64,000 bases of DNA from Panicum virgatum (GCF_016808335.1 NC_053136.1:3516531-3580530); one strand, 5' to 3'. Shown: positions 22,626 to 36,092, counted from the first letter of the stretch. Made by a program: numbers and translations. Notes: generated from the sequence alone by a model not told the origin.

Positions 22626-25600
22626 TGTAACACCCCAGGTGTTTAATTAGTCAAACCAGGGTCGTTAACACCAAATCATGTACCCTTAACCCAATGCAAG
22701 TCTACATAAAATGGTTAGCAATTCAAAATCTTGGTTGTGTTAAATTTAAAATAATTTTCAACCCGTGGTCTAATTGAACATTTTTCCTGAAATAAAACTT
22801 GTGGAGTTTTAAATGTTGAATAATTTTCGTGCTCCAATATTTTTAAGTTTTCAAACAATAGTCGAACAAAATTTGAATTTATCTCGAACCGGGTAATAAC
22901 TACATTTGTCGGGATTCAAATTGAACTTTTGAATTGGGTCACAAATGAAAGTAGGCCTGAAACAAAAGTGGTAGGATTTGAAATTTTGGAACATCTTTCG
23001 TATTCAAAATTTTTCGAGTGTTAATTGAAAATTTTGAAAAAGATTCAAATTTGAAATCAATCAAATTTCTCTCTCTCTCTCTTTCTCTCTACTCTCTCTG
23101 CTCTCTCCTCCCCTCCCCTGTTCTGCCGGCCGACCAGAGGCTGCCGGCCTCACGCTGCGTGCCGCCCACCCGGCCAGGTCGCCCCCCCCCGCCACCTGGT
23201 TCGCCCAGACCGGCCACCCCAACCCGCTCGACCTCGCCACGCGGCGCCACCCCGTGCGCGCACGCCGAGGACCGCCGACGAAGCGCCACGGCGACGCCGT
23301 GCGGTGCCATCCGACCGCGCTCGCCCTCTCTCTCGCCCAGGATCGCCTAGAACCATCCCGCGAGCTCCACAACGCCCTCACCCCTCTTTCCTTCCTCCCT
23401 GAGCGCGTGAGCCGGCTCCGTTCGCCCCTTTCCGCCTGGAACGGCCGCCGCCGCCAGCCATGCCCGCCACCGCGCCCTAGGCTCCCGCGGAGCTCACCCC
23501 TCCACCCTCCCTAGTGCCCAACATCCCCCGCAGCTAGCTCCCTTGGCCTCCACCGGTGCTCCCCGACCCGCTCGCCGCCGCCCCGGACCACCGGACCGCC
23601 GCCGCCGCCGCCAAACTCCGCCGCCGGAGCTCCTGCTCCGCGGAGCCGCCGCCTCCAACCGTCCCGCGCCCAACCGAGCCCACCCTTGGGTTCCTCTCGA
23701 CGCCGTGACGCTTTTCCCCCACTTTCCCCACGCCCCCGGTGAGCCCCCACGCCGGAATCCCGCCGCCCGCCGCTCCCCTGCTTCAAACTCCGGCCAGGAG
23801 CCTACCCGCGAGAAGAAAACTTCTTCCAGGGGCCTCTGCGCAAAAAGTTCTTTCTTTTTCTTTTTGTTTTCCAAACCAGCAAAGTTGTAAATTCGATATA
23901 AATTCATAGAAAAATCAGAAAAATGTAAATCCAAATGTTTTGGAATTATTGCAACAAGATCTACAACTTTCTTTACATGCACGTGTTTATTTTCTGTTTA
24001 TATTTTAATCTAGGAAAAATATTAGATTTCAAAGACTATAATTGTTCTAGGAGTTCTACTTAGAATTTATAGTTGATTTTTGGCTGGTAGGTAGTTCATG
24101 CCATGCTTAGTGTTGTGTAAAAATTTGAGCACCAGTTGACACATGTAACTAGATGAAACCATAGTCTTGGCTAAATCTAGTAGAATAATCTACTTTTTAT
24201 TTCTGGATGTTATGATATAGATATGTGTATGAAACTTTTTCTATATATTTACAATACTAAATTAACACCACTGTCCAAGTTTCATTATTTTTAGATTTGT
24301 GTAGCTAACTCTGTGAATTAATCCTTAAAAATGGTGCTATTTTGTGATAAATAGATGTTGCTGCTGGAAAAATCTGAAAATTTTACTGTGGCTTAGTCTT
24401 CAGAAGATAAGCTATAATACAAATTTTGAGAGCCAAAAACACTTTGCAACTATCTGTACTAATTAGTCTTGTTATATGTGAGTAGGATTTGTCAATTTTA
24501 TTATTCCTGATTTACATCTAGAAAAATTCCGATAAATTTAAAGTGTGTCGAGGATCGTATGGAGACTCCTCTGCAAAAATTCGAGACTCAGAAACTATGT
24601 GTAACGATAGTTTTGGACAAAGCATGATATCGTTATTTTTGTTAAAGAAAGCCACTTTTGTATGTTTTGGTATATAACGAAAACTCCACTTGGAACTTAT
24701 GCACTAACTAATATTATTTTCTACTCTATACACGATTGCCCAAATGGAAGAAAAATGACAGTGTTTATTGCTGTTTTGAGTCTTGTTGGTTTACGCTTTT
24801 ATGATGAAATAATTCATTAATTACTGCCATCACAACGACTTACCCCATGTGCATTGCATCTCATATAGATACTACTACTCTCGCTGACGGAACTTACGAG
24901 CTGGTGCCCGAGTCCGAGAGTGAGCAGCGCGAAGCTCAAGTTAATCTAACTGAAGCTGCACAAGACCCGAACCCGAGTTCGGAAGAACCCAGATCTAGTT
25001 ACGCCCAGGAAGGCAAGCCCCGGAGCATGTCCTACTATTTTAAATTTATGCAACTTATTATTGTTCCTATCTATTTGTGCATTTAAGTTTACAGGAGTTG
25101 ACTGGAACCTTAGTTGCATGATCCTAGGTACCTATGCTTGAACCCTAGTATGTGTAGGTCGCTAGTTGGCTATGCTAAGTGTTCGGTAGAAGTCGAGTGA
25201 TTTCCTGTCACTCGCGAGAATTATAGGAGTTGGTTGTTTAATACCCGCTGCAACTATAAGGCTTACGGGCGGGGCTGTGGTACTTGTGATGCCCCGTCTG
25301 TTTAGTGAAATTTGATAAGGCCGCAGTGTGTGGTAGTGGTGGTTGAGCGTTTGAACGTACTAGACACATGCCGAGAATATGGTAATCGGTAAGCTTAAGT
25401 ACCTGATTGGACCGGCAAGTGGACTTTACTTTCACCTTCTTTGAACGTCGTTTCTCATGCGCGCACATGCGGGTGCAGAGTTGTCGTACTCTGTAGTCGA
25501 GGACGGTGACCCTGATCCACAACCCGGAAAGAAAGGGGAAATGTTGCACGTGTGACTCTGGGAGTAACCACGTGACGTGTGTTTAGGTCTGCCTTGCAAG

Positions 25601-26443
25601 GTTAATAAATTCGATTCGAATCGTCCGCTTCTCACGGTTTGGGACTGCTTAACTCTTTTACCACATAGAGTAAGAAGTGGAACTTGATGATGATGATGAA
25701 TATGTTTGATTGATGAAAGATAAGTTTTGTTCACCATGTATGTGGTTGGATAGATGCTCACTTAGAATGGGTAATTGAACTAGAACCTGAAAGCTAAAAC
25801 CTGCAATTAAGGACCCACTCTTTATCGCTTTTCGGCAAAACAAACCCCTCAAGCCAAAAGCCTTGCATGTCTAGATAAAGGGCTAAGTATACCCTCAGTC
25901 GGGTAAGCCTTGCTGAGTATTAGAATACTCAGCCTTGCTTGTGGCTATATTTTGTTTCAGGTGAAACCTTTGAGGATATGATTGCCAGTTTGACCTGGCC
26001 TTGCACTCTTCCGCCTGGTTGGTCCGTGGAGTGGGATGCGTCCCCGACCAATGATGACAAGAACGAGTGATGTCTTGTATTGGGCTTTCTCGAGACATCC
26101 ATATCGTCGTTAGTTCTGATGTTTACTTTGCCGCTAAAATAAAGGACTCTGAGGAACTTCTGTTACTTTGGGTTGAAAAGTACCTTGTTAAATTGGAACT
26201 TGGTTTGTAATTCTATTTTTATGTCAAACTCTGTGGTGTAATATATCGTGAGGTGTTTTAATCTCTGGACTCGCCTTCGTGTGAGTTATGCTGCTTTGTT
26301 CGATCCAGGTTTAAGTGGTTTCATCGGGATTTTACCCGACAGCACTGCCGGATTGCTCCGTTTTAAGTGCGTGTTAACCCTGATTGGCGTTTTGATGATG
26401 GTTAGCGCACTTAAGCCGGTTTATGTCGGGCGGGGCTGCCACA
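22626..26443 (+). repeat. 5' LTR of the Gypsy element
   Basis: 3818 bp from TGTAACACC to GCCACA. Contains a CT microsatellite (about 23069-23105), a GC-rich coding-like stretch (23110-23890) and long AT-rich DNA. The GC-rich frames are mirrored in the 3' LTR and show no domain, so they are not annotated as genes. Confidence 0.93.
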
Positions 26444-26445
26444 GC

Positions 26446-26457
26446 TGGTATCAGAGC
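26446..26457 (+). other. Primer-binding site of the Gypsy element
   Basis: TGGTATCAGAGC, complementary to the 3' end of initiator-Met tRNA, two bases after the 5' LTR end. Confidence 0.9.
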
Positions 26458-26737
26458 CGAACAAAGCGTGCACCAGAGTTAGTGACGAGTTTTTGAAGAA
26501 TTTTATTAAAATTTTGACCATAACAATTGCGTTTGCAAAATACGTTGGTTCGTTAAGGATGGTGCCTAGTCCGTAAAGCCCTATGGAAATTATGGGAAGT
26601 TACTAGGTGGCTATCTAGCTTATGTCATTATATATCTGACTTCCAGCACTTTACTTTCCGTCAGACCTTATTTTGTGCACAATCAACCCTTGAATTCTGT
26701 AACGACGCACCTGCGCTAAGGTAAGGAGGTAAGGATC

Positions 26738-26992
26738 CTCAGTCAGCTGAGGGAGTCTGACCTTCCCGTCGGTGATGCGAGCCGAACGTTGCCCTCAAGC
26801 AATGGCATACTTGAGGTGCTGCCAATATACCAACTATCAGTTGACTATATTGGGAGTAAAGTATACTCAGTCAGCTGAGGGAGACTGACCTTCCCGTCGG
26901 TGATGCGAACCGAACGCTGTGCTCAAGCAGTGGCCTACTTGAGCTACTACCAATATACCGACCTCGGTCGATTATATTGGGAGTAAAGGAAT
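26738..26992 (+). repeat. 128-bp tandem repeat in the Gypsy leader
   Basis: Two diverged copies (26738-26865, 26866-26992) each start CTCAGTCAGCTGAGGGAG, itself an inverted repeat, and end TATTGGGAGTAAAG. They lie in the transcribed leader between primer site and gag. A packaging or RNA-structure role is only a guess. Confidence 0.85.
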
Positions 26993-27740
26993 TTGTGAAT
27001 ATGCCACTGAGTAGCGTATGTTAACGTTGGCCATACGGCGGAAAATTGTATGGCTGCCGTTTCTATAGTGAATGGCAATGTATGGGTGAATATGTGGGCA
27101 ACTGCATATGCGTTACACATGTGGCGTAGGACACATGGGGGCCGTTCGTGAGTGCTGGCACGAAGGGTGCAGTCGTGGATATTCATATATATATACATGC
27201 CATGCACCTTTTGCAGGTACACTAACCGCGGTTACGTTAAGTTAAGAACGGTTAGAATTCGGCTAGACATATATAGGGAGAGACGTAATTTTGTGCTATG
27301 CTACCAGCGCTAACCCCGTAAGTCCAAAGCTATTTGGCAGTTGTTTGTTTTGTGAGGACGAATAGGTCGTGCATGCATCATGATCTTAATCTGGAAATCA
27401 ATAAAAGTACATGTGGTAATAGGAAAATACTGAGGTTTGCACCTGAGCACGTGTTATTTTTCACGATTAAGGTCTATCTAGACTCTGTTCTGTCTGCCGT
27501 GTTTGAATATAGGAATTTACCGAACTCAGCCAATGACTTTAATTGCCGAAGTGCTTGAGTAGAATACAAAGGTGTAGAATGTTAAAATACCCCTCTGCTG
27601 TCAAGAGTTGTTCTTGAAACGAACGACTTTTTGTCCATGTTGTTATATAGTTCATACAAGTTTCATTGATCTGCACCTATTCTTTTGTATTTTGGGGCTA
27701 TGCATCCCACTTGCTTACGAAGGAATTTTTCTTATTCCAG

Positions 27741-28742
27741 ATGGTGGGATCAACGCGTGGTAATCCGGAGGGTTTCGTGAACGCGAGTGGTAGCGGATCG
27801 CAGCAGCCGCCACCCCCACCACCAGGCATTGCGGAAGTCTTGGCCGCCCAGACTGAGTTGCTTCGCCAACTTGTCCAAGGGCAGCAGCGAGGTGGACACC
27901 ACGCCCATCAACCTCAAGCTGCTGGTTATCAGGATTTCTTTGCAACCCAGCCTCCTCTGTTCCACAAGACAGAAGAACCACTGGATGCGGATGCTTGGAT
28001 TCGCACAATCGAGTCCAAGTTTGCACTACTTCCGGTGCCATGTTCGGAGGAAAATAAGACTCTCTTTGCCGCACAACAGCTTCGCGGTTCTGCTCGTCTT
28101 TGGTGGGACAACTATCATGGCATGCTTCCGGCCGATCATGTTGTTACTTGGAACGAATTCAAAAATGCATTTAGGGACCACCATATTCCAGAGGGTCTTA
28201 TGGAAAGGAAACTGAATGAGTTCCTGGCTCTCACTCAAGGGACTCGTACGGTTATCCAATATGCCCAAGCTTTTAATGGTCTCTGTCAGTACGCAGGCTA
28301 TCATGCTGACACTGATGTTAAGAAACGTGACCGCTTTCGCAGAGGACTCAATACCAAACTCAAGGAACGTCTGAATCCCATTAGGGTCGACACATATAAT
28401 GAGTTGGTTAATCTGGCAATTACACAAGAAGATTGCATTGTGGCTCATCGTGCTGAGAAGAAGCGGAAGGCTCCACCTGGACCCTCGAGTGCTCAGTCAC
28501 CGAGGTATCGTTTCGTGCAGAATGTTTCTCCTACAATCCCTCAGAAGGCCCCTCAGCCAGGGCGTTGGGTTATTAGGCCGCCACAGCAGCAGGGTGGAAT
28601 GCGACCCCCTGTTCCTCAGTTAACTGGTCCCAGACCTTTTGCCCCACCACCAGCCCGTCCAGGCGATAAAAATCGTTGCTTCAACTGTGGGAGTTCATCT
28701 CATTTTGCTCGAGAGTGTCCGCAGCCTAAGAAACAAAACTAG
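27741..28742 (+). CDS. Gypsy gag polyprotein
   Basis: 333 aa from ATG at 27741 (MVGSTRGNPEG); an in-frame upstream Met at 27666 is less likely because it is preceded by leader sequence. Contains the retrotransposon gag domain (DADAWIRTIESKFALLPVPC ... ARLWWDNYHGML) and a C-terminal CCHC knuckle CFNCGSSSHFAREC. Ends at TAG 28740-28742, in the same frame as pol. The sequence after the stop reads on as gag-pol linker, so the TAG is either a point mutation or a readthrough site. Confidence 0.92.
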   Translation: MVGSTRGNPEGFVNASGSGSQQPPPPPPGIAEVLAAQTELLRQLVQGQQRGGHHAHQPQAAGYQDFFATQPPLFHKTEEPLDADAWIRTIESKFALLPVPCSEENKTLFAAQQLRGSARLWWDNYHGMLPADHVVTWNEFKNAFRDHHIPEGLMERKLNEFLALTQGTRTVIQYAQAFNGLCQYAGYHADTDVKKRDRFRRGLNTKLKERLNPIRVDTYNELVNLAITQEDCIVAHRAEKKRKAPPGPSSAQSPRYRFVQNVSPTIPQKAPQPGRWVIRPPQQQGGMRPPVPQLTGPRPFAPPPARPGDKNRCFNCGSSSHFARECPQPKKQN

Positions 28743-28841
28743 GGTCAGGGTTCTACTCAGAACAACCAGAACAAGGGAAGAAGGCAGACTATTCAGGTCA
28801 GGCAAGGGCGAGTCAACTTCACCGCTCTTGCAGAACTTCCT

Positions 28842-31800
28842 GTGGGTGCACCAGTGATGACGGGTACCTTTTCTATCCACAACAAGCCTGCAGTTATACT
28901 ATTTGATTCCGGTGCATCCCATAGTTTCATTAATGCAAAATTTGGTGCAAAAGTGGGTTTGGATTTCTGTCACACAAAAGGGTCCTATATGATATCCACA
29001 CCGGGTGGGAAGATTGCTTCAAATCAAATCATAAGAAACGTTCCAATCAAACTGGGTAGTAAAGTCATCAAAACCGATCTGATCTTGTTGGCACTAGAAG
29101 GACTAGATATAATATTGGGAATGGATTGGATGACTCGACATGGAGTGGCTTTGGACATTCCCTCCAGGGCCGTTGAAATAAATTCCCCGATCCAAGGAGC
29201 CACTACTCTTTATTTACCCTCCCAAGAGTGCACCAATTCTTGCGCATATGCCATGAGCGAATCCAGATTAGAAGAAATCCCAGTGGTATGCGAGTTTGCC
29301 GATGTTTTTCCGGAAGACTTGCCAGGAATGCCACCGGATAGGGACATCGAGTTTATTATTGAGTTACAGCCAGGCACTGCACCTATCTCAAAAAGGTCCT
29401 ATAGAATGCCACCTAAGGAATTGGCCGAATTAAAAATCCAACTTCAAGAACTTCTTGACAAAGGTTTTATTCGCCCTAGTGCATCACCTTGGGGTTGTCC
29501 GGCCTTATTTGTGAAGAAAAAGGATGATAGTTTGAGATTGTGTGTGGACTACCGGCCCCTCAATGCGGTGACAATTAAAAATAAATATCCCCTACCCCGC
29601 ATTGATGTTTTATTTGATCAGTTGGCTGGAGCTAGGGTGTTTTCCAAGTTGGATCTTCGTTCTGGATATCATCAGATCAAAATCCGACCCTGTGATATTC
29701 CTAAAACCGCATTCTCTACCAGATATGGATTGTATGAATATTTGGTTATGTCCTTTGGCCTCACAAACGCACCTGCCTATTTCATGTACCTTATGAATTC
29801 GGTGTTCATGCCTGATCTTGACAAGTTTGTCGTGGTCTTCATTGACGACATCCTTGTTTATTCCAAGAATGAGGAGGACCATGCCCAACATTTGCGCATT
29901 GTTCTTCAATGCCTCAGAGATCATAAATTATATGCTAAGTTTTCCAAATGTGCATTCTGGTTAGACAGGGTGAAATTTTTGGGTCATACCATATCCAGTG
30001 AAGGCATAGCCGTTGATCCTAGTAAGGTGCAAGAAGTGATGGACTGGAAATCTCCCGCTTCCGTTCATCAAATTCGCAGTTTTCTTGGTCTAGCTGGATA
30101 TTATCGTCGATTCATTCCGGACTTCTCAAAGATTGCCAAGCCTATGACCGAGTTGTTAAAGAAAGGAATGAAATTTATCTGGAATAAAAGATGTGAGAAA
30201 GCTTTTCACACTCTAAGGGAGTTGCTGACTAAGGCCCCTGTACTAGCTCAACCCGATAATGCCAAGCCCTTTGACGTGTATTGTGACGCGTCGGGTACGG
30301 GTCTTGGTTGTGTGCTCATGCAAGACAATAGAGTCATTGCCTATGCTTCACGATCTCTTCGGCCACATGAGCAGAACTATCCTACTCATGACCTCGAGTT
30401 AGCAGCCGTCATTCATGCTTTGAAGATTTGGAGACACTATCTTATGGGCACTCATTGCAATATCTACACAGACCATAAGAGTCTCAAATATATCTTCACT
30501 CAAGCCGATCTAAATATGAGACAAAGAAGATGGTTAGAATTAATCAAAGACTACGATCTCGAGGTGCACTACCATCCGGGCAAGGCCAATGTAGTCGCGG
30601 ATGCACTAAGCCGCAAGACTCATTGTAATTGCCTAGCTGTGGAATCTTATGACCAGACACTGTGTTCTGAAATGAGAAGACTCAATTTGGAAATGATTCC
30701 CCAAGGCACTTTAAACCACATTTCCATTGAACCAACCCTCCACGATCAAATTATCATGGCGCAACTACATGATGAAGGTATTAATATCATCAAGCAGAAG
30801 CTCTCCCAAGGGGAAGACAAATATAAGTGTTTCCGCCAAGATCACCATGGAATTCTATGGTTCGAAAGCCGCATAGTCGTTCCAAAGAATCATGATCTCC
30901 GAAAGCAAACCCTCGATGAGGCACACCTTTCCAAGTTCTCCATTCATCCAGGCAGTAACAAAATGTATCAAGATCTTAAACAAAACTTCTGGTGGACTAG
31001 GATGAAAAGGGAAATTGCTAAGTATGTTTCCGAATGTGATACCTGTCGGCGAGTAAAAGCCAGCCACTTGAAGGTAGCCGGCCCTCTTCAACCTTTGTCT
31101 ATCCCATCATGGAAATGGGAAGACATAAGTATGGATTTTATTGTTGGATTGCCAAACACATCCCAGAAGCACGACTCTATTTGGGTTATCGTGGATAGAC
31201 TCACAAAGACGGCGCATTTTATTCCAGTGCACACTACCTATACTGCCAAGAAATATGCCGAGATTTATCTCGATCGCATTGTTTGCCTACACGGTGTACC
31301 TAAAACGATCATTTCTGATCGTGGTACTCAATTCACAGCACGCTTTTGGGAACAATTGCAAGCTTCTCTTGGTACCAAACTGATTCGAAGCTCAGCTTAT
31401 CATCCTCAAACCGATGGACAAACAGAGAGAGTAAACCAAATCCTAGAAGACATGTTAAGGGCTTGTGTTATTCACTTTGACAAGAGTTGGGATAAGTGCC
31501 TATCTCTAGCAGAATTCTCGTACAACAATAGCTATCAAGAGAGTTTAAAAATGGCACCATTTGAGGTCTTGTATGGTCGAAGGTGTCGTACTCCTTTAAA
31601 CTGGTCACAAGTCGGAGAACGAGTGGTATTCGGACCTGATCTTGTAACCGAGGCAGAAGAAAAAGTGAAGGTAATTCAAGCAAATCTTAAAGCGGCACAA
31701 TCTAGGCAAAAGAGCTATTCCGACAAAAGAAGAGATCCCTTGCAATTCAAAGTTGGAAATCATGTATACCTTCGGGTTTCTCCAACCAGGGGTGTACAAA

Positions 31801-32252
31801 GATTTGGAGTGAAAGGAAAACTAGCTCCCCGGTATGTAGGTCCCTATGAAATCATCGAAATTTGTGGACCCGTGGCATATAGAGTGAGACTTCCTCCGCA
31901 ACTATCCACCATGCACGACATCTTCCATGTTTCTCAGCTTAAGAAATGTGTCCGAGTTCCCACGGAGATTGTCGAACAAGAGGATATACGGGTAGAACCG
32001 GACCTTTCCTTTGTGGAATATCCTATCAAAGTTCTGGATCAGAAAGAAAGGGTAACAAGAAGAAAAGTAGTTAAAATGTACAAAATCCAGTGGAGTCATC
32101 ACACTGAAGAAGAAGCCACTTGGGAGACCGAAACTTATCTAAATGAACATTATCGTGGTTTTCTAGCTTCCCTCCAAGGTACACACCTTCCACACTTAGC
32201 CTATTTACTCGAATCTCGGGTCGAGATTCTTTTTAAGGGGGGTAGGCTGTAA
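28842..32252 (+). CDS. Gypsy pol: protease, RT, RNase H, integrase, chromodomain
   Basis: 1136 codons from the first Met, open upstream to 28743. Protease FDSGASHSF near residue 25; RT with [14 protein letters not shown] and catalytic FIDD at 333-336; RNase H beginning near 478 ([10 protein letters not shown]); integrase HHCC zinc finger around 700-735 and catalytic core from about 764, with [18 protein letters not shown]-terminal chromodomain (about 1063-1105, ending [11 protein letters not shown]) targets integration to heterochromatin in known chromoviruses. The stop TAA lies 5 bp into the 3' LTR. No internal stop or frameshift. Confidence 0.95.
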   Translation: MGAPVMTGTFSIHNKPAVILFDSGASHSFINAKFGAKVGLDFCHTKGSYMISTPGGKIASNQIIRNVPIKLGSKVIKTDLILLALEGLDIILGMDWMTRHGVALDIPSRAVEINSPIQGATTLYLPSQECTNSCAYAMSESRLEEIPVVCEFADVFPEDLPGMPPDRDIEFIIELQPGTAPISKRSYRMPPKELAELKIQLQELLDKGFIRPSASPWGCPALFVKKKDDSLRLCVDYRPLNAVTIKNKYPLPRIDVLFDQLAGARVFSKLDLRSGYHQIKIRPCDIPKTAFSTRYGLYEYLVMSFGLTNAPAYFMYLMNSVFMPDLDKFVVVFIDDILVYSKNEEDHAQHLRIVLQCLRDHKLYAKFSKCAFWLDRVKFLGHTISSEGIAVDPSKVQEVMDWKSPASVHQIRSFLGLAGYYRRFIPDFSKIAKPMTELLKKGMKFIWNKRCEKAFHTLRELLTKAPVLAQPDNAKPFDVYCDASGTGLGCVLMQDNRVIAYASRSLRPHEQNYPTHDLELAAVIHALKIWRHYLMGTHCNIYTDHKSLKYIFTQADLNMRQRRWLELIKDYDLEVHYHPGKANVVADALSRKTHCNCLAVESYDQTLCSEMRRLNLEMIPQGTLNHISIEPTLHDQIIMAQLHDEGINIIKQKLSQGEDKYKCFRQDHHGILWFESRIVVPKNHDLRKQTLDEAHLSKFSIHPGSNKMYQDLKQNFWWTRMKREIAKYVSECDTCRRVKASHLKVAGPLQPLSIPSWKWEDISMDFIVGLPNTSQKHDSIWVIVDRLTKTAHFIPVHTTYTAKKYAEIYLDRIVCLHGVPKTIISDRGTQFTARFWEQLQASLGTKLIRSSAYHPQTDGQTERVNQILEDMLRACVIHFDKSWDKCLSLAEFSYNNSYQESLKMAPFEVLYGRRCRTPLNWSQVGERVVFGPDLVTEAEEKVKVIQANLKAAQSRQKSYSDKRRDPLQFKVGNHVYLRVSPTRGVQRFGVKGKLAPRYVGPYEIIEICGPVAYRVRLPPQLSTMHDIFHVSQLKKCVRVPTEIVEQEDIRVEPDLSFVEYPIKVLDQKERVTRRKVVKMYKIQWSHHTEEEATWETETYLNEHYRGFLASLQGTHLPHLAYLLESRVEILFKGGRL
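32232..32247 (+). other. Polypurine tract of the Gypsy element
   Basis: AAGGGGGGTAGGC directly before the 3' LTR, the expected plus-strand primer position. It overlaps the last codons of pol. Confidence 0.8.
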
Positions 32253-35200
32253 CACCCCAGGTGTTTAATTAGTCAAACTAGGGTCGTTAACACCAAATCA
32301 TGTACCCTTAAACCAATGCAAGTCTACATAAAATGGTTAGCAATTCAAAATCTTGGTTGTGTTAAATTTAAAATAATTTTCAACCCGTGGTCTAATTGAA
32401 CATTTTCCTGAAATAAAACTTGTGGAGTTTTAAATGTTGAATAATTTTTGTGCTCCAATATTTTTAAGTTTTCAAACAATAGTCGAACAAAATTTGAATT
32501 TATCTCGAACCGGGTAATAACTACATTTGTCGGGATTCAAATTGAACTTTTGAATTGGGTCCCAAATGAAAGTAGGCCTGAAACAAAAGTGGTAGGATTT
32601 GAAATTTTGGAACATCTTTCGTATTCAAAATTTTTCGAGTGTTAATTGAAAATTTTGAAAAAGATTCAAATTTGAAATCAATCAAATTTCTCTCTCTCTC
32701 TCTCTTTCTCTCTACTCTCTCTGCTCTCTCCTCCCCTCCCCTGTTCTGCCGGCCGACCAGAGGCTGCCGGCCTCACGTCGCGCGCCGCCCACCCGGCCAG
32801 GTCGCCCCCCCCGCCACCTGGTTCGCCCAGACCGGCCACCCCAACCCGCTCGACCTCGCCACGCGGCGCCACCCCGTGCGCGCACGCCGAGGACCGCCGA
32901 CGAAGCGCCACGGCGACGCCGTGCGGTGCCATCCGACCGCGCTCGCCCTCTCTCTCGCCCAGGATCGCCTAGAACCATCCCGCGAGCTCCACAACGCCCT
33001 CACCCCTCTTTCCTTCCTCCCTGAGCGCGTGAGCCGGCTCCGTGCGCCCCTTTCCACCTGGAACGGCCGCCGCCGCCAGCCATGCCCGCCACCGCGCCCT
33101 AGGCTCCCGCGGAGCTCACCCCTCCACCCTCCCTAGTGCCCAACATCCCCCGCAGCTAGCTCCCTTGGCCTCCACCGGTGCTCCCCGACCCGCTCGCCGC
33201 CGCCCCGGACCACCGGACCGCCGCCGCCGCCGCCAAACGCCGCCGCCGGAGCTCCTGCTCCGCGGAGCCGCCGCCTCCAACCGTCCCGCGCCCAACCGAG
33301 CCCACCCTTGGGTTCCTCTCGACGCCGTGACGCTTTTCCCCCACTTTTCCCACGCCCCCGGTGAGCCCCCACGCCGGAATCCCGCCGCCCGCCGCTCCCC
33401 TGCTTCAAACTCCGGCCAGGGGCCTACCCGCGAGAAGAAAACTTCTTCCAGGGGCCTCTGCGCAAAAAGTTCTTTCTTTTTCTTTTTGTTTTCCAAACCA
33501 GCAAAGTTGTAAATTCGATATAAATTCATAGAAAAATCAGAAAAATGTAAATCCAAATGTTTTGGAATCCTTGCAACAAGATCTACAACTTTATTTACAT
33601 GCACGTGTTTATTTTCTGTTTATATTTTAATCTAGGAAAAATATTAGATTTCAAAGACTATAATTGTTCTAGGAGTTATACTTAGAATTTATAGTTGATT
33701 TTTGGCTGGTAGGTAGTGCATGCCATGCTTAGTATTGTGTAAAAATTTGAGCACCAGTTGACACTTGTAACTAGATGAAACCATAGTCTTGGCTAAATCT
33801 AGTAGAATAATCTACTTTTTATTTCTGGATGTTATGATACAGATATGTGTATGAATATTTTTCTATATATTTACAATACTAAATTAACACCACTGTCCAA
33901 GTTTCATTATTTTTAGATTTGTGTAGCTAACTCTGTGAATTAATCCTTAAAAATGGTTCTATTTTGTGATAAATATATGTTTCTACTGGAAAAATCTGAA
34001 AATTTTACTGTGGCTTAGTCCTCAGAAGATAAGCTAGAATACAGATTTTGAGAGCCAAAAACACTTTGCAACTATCTGTACTAATTAGTCTTGTTATATG
34101 TGAGTAGGATTTGTCAATTTTATTATTCCTGATTTACGTGTAGAAAAATTCTGATAAATTTAAAGTGTGTCGAGGATCGTATGTAGACTCCTCTGCAAAA
34201 ATTCAAGACTCAGAAACTATGTGTAACGATAGTTTTGGACAAAGCATGATATCGTTATTTTTGTTAAAGAAAGCCACTTTTGTATGTTTTGGTATATAAC
34301 GAAAACTCCACTTGGAACTTATGCACTAACTAATATTATTTTCGATTCTATACACGATTGCCCAATGGAAGAAAAATGACAGTGTTTATTGCTATTTTGA
34401 GTCTTGTTGGTTTACGCTTTTATGATGAAATAATTCATTAATTACTGCCATCACAACGACTTACCCCATGTGCATTGCATCTCATATAGATACTACTACT
34501 CTCGCTGACGAAACTTACGAGCTGGTGCCCAAGTCCGAGAGTGAGCAGCGCGAAGCCCAAGTCCGAGAGTGAGCAGCGCGAAGCTCAAGTTAATCTAACT
34601 GAAGCTGCACAAGACCCGAACCCGAGTTCGGAAGAACCCAGATCCAGTTACGCCCAGTAAGGCAAGCCCCGGAGCATGTCCTACTATTTTAAATTTATGC
34701 AACTTATTATTGTTCCTATCTATTTGTGCATTTAAGTTTACAGGAGTTGACTGGAACCTTAGTTGCATGATCCTAGGTACCTATGCTTGAACCCTAGTAT
34801 GTGTAGGTCGCTAGTTGGCTATGCTAAGTGTTCGGTAGAAGTCGAGTGATTTCCTGTCACTCGCGAGAATTATAGGAGTTGGTTGTTTAATACCCGCTGC
34901 AACTATAAGGCTTACGGGCGGGGCTGTGGTACTTGTGATGCCCCGTCTGTTTAGTGAAATTTGATTAGGCCGCAGTGTGTGGTAGTGGTGGTTAAGCGTT
35001 TGAAAGTACTAGACACATGCCGAGAATATGGTAATCGGTAAGCTTAAGTACCTGATTGGACCGGCAAGTGGACTTTACTTTCACCTTCTTTGAACGTCGT
35101 TTCTCATGCGCGCACATGCGGGTGCAGAGTCGTCGTACTCTGTAGTCGAGGACGGTGACCCTGATCTACAACTCGGAAAGAAAGGGGAAATGTTGCACGT

Positions 35201-36092
35201 GTGACTCTGGGAGTAACCACGTGACGTGTGTTTAGGTCTGCCTTGCAAGGTTAACAAATTCGATTCGAATCGTCCGCTTCTCACGGTTTGGGACTGCTTA
35301 ACTCTTTTACCACATAGAGTAAGAAGTGGAACTTGATGATGATGATGAATATGTTTGATTGATGAAAGATAAGTTTTGTTCACCATGTATGTGGTTGGAT
35401 AGATGCTCACTTAGAATGGGTAATTGAACTAGAACCTGAAAGCTAAAACCTGCAATTAAGGACCCACTCTTTATCGCTTTTCGGCAAAACAAACCCCTCA
35501 AGCCAAAAGCCTTGCATGTCTAGATAAAGGGCTAAGTATACCCTCAGTCGGGTAAGCCTTGCTGAGTATTAGAATACTCAGCCTTGCTTGTGGCTATATT
35601 TTGTTTCAGGTGAAACCTTTGAGGATATGATTGCCAGTTTGACCTGGCCTTGCACTCTTCCGCCTGGTTGGTCCGTGGAGTGGGATGCGTCCCCGACCAA
35701 TGATGACAAGAACGAGTGATGTCTTGTATTGGGCTTTCTCGAGACATCCATATCGTCGTTAGTTCTCATGTTTACTTTGCCGCTAAAATAAAGGACTCTG
35801 AGGAACTTCTGTTACTTTGGGTTGAAAAGTACCTTGTTAAATTGGAACTTGGTTTGTAATTCTGTTTTTATGTCAAACTCTGTGGTGTAATATATCGTGA
35901 GGTGTTGTAATCTCTGGACTCGCCTTCGTGTGAGTTATGCTGCTTTGTTCGATCCAGGTTTAAGTGGTTTCATCGGGATTTTACCCGACAGCACTGCCGG
36001 ATTGCTCCGTTTTAAGTGCGTGTTAACCCTGATTGGCGTTTTGATGATGGTTAGCGCACTTAAGCCGGTTTATGTCGGGCGGGGCTGCCACA
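32248..36092 (+). repeat. 3' LTR of the Gypsy element
   Basis: 3845 bp. Matches the 5' LTR with scattered substitutions and small indels. The main difference is a duplicated segment of just under 30 bp near 34527-34585 (AAGTCCGAGAGTGAGCAGCG occurs twice), present once in the 5' LTR. Confidence 0.93.

Larger units (their letters stand above)
22626..36092 (+). mobile_element. Ty3/Gypsy chromovirus (Tekay-like) LTR retrotransposon, complete
   Basis: 13467 bp with 3.8 kb LTRs starting TGTAACACCCC and ending GCCACA, and GATGG target duplication (22621-22625, 36093-36097). Internal order: primer-binding site, leader with 128 bp tandem repeat, gag, protease-RT-RNase H-integrase, chromodomain, purine tract. 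LTRs are nearly identical in the stretches compared, so insertion is fairly recent. It lies inside the L1 LINE ORF1. A TAG between gag and pol is the only coding defect seen. Confidence 0.95.

Noticed and set aside
23018..23890. GC-rich frames in the Gypsy 5' LTR that recur at 32639-33512
   Set aside because: They are copies of each other because they lie in the two LTRs; no recognisable domain and no family support.
26700..27000. CRISPR-like repeat array
   Set aside because: Only two long diverged copies in a plant retrotransposon leader; no short regular repeats with spacers.
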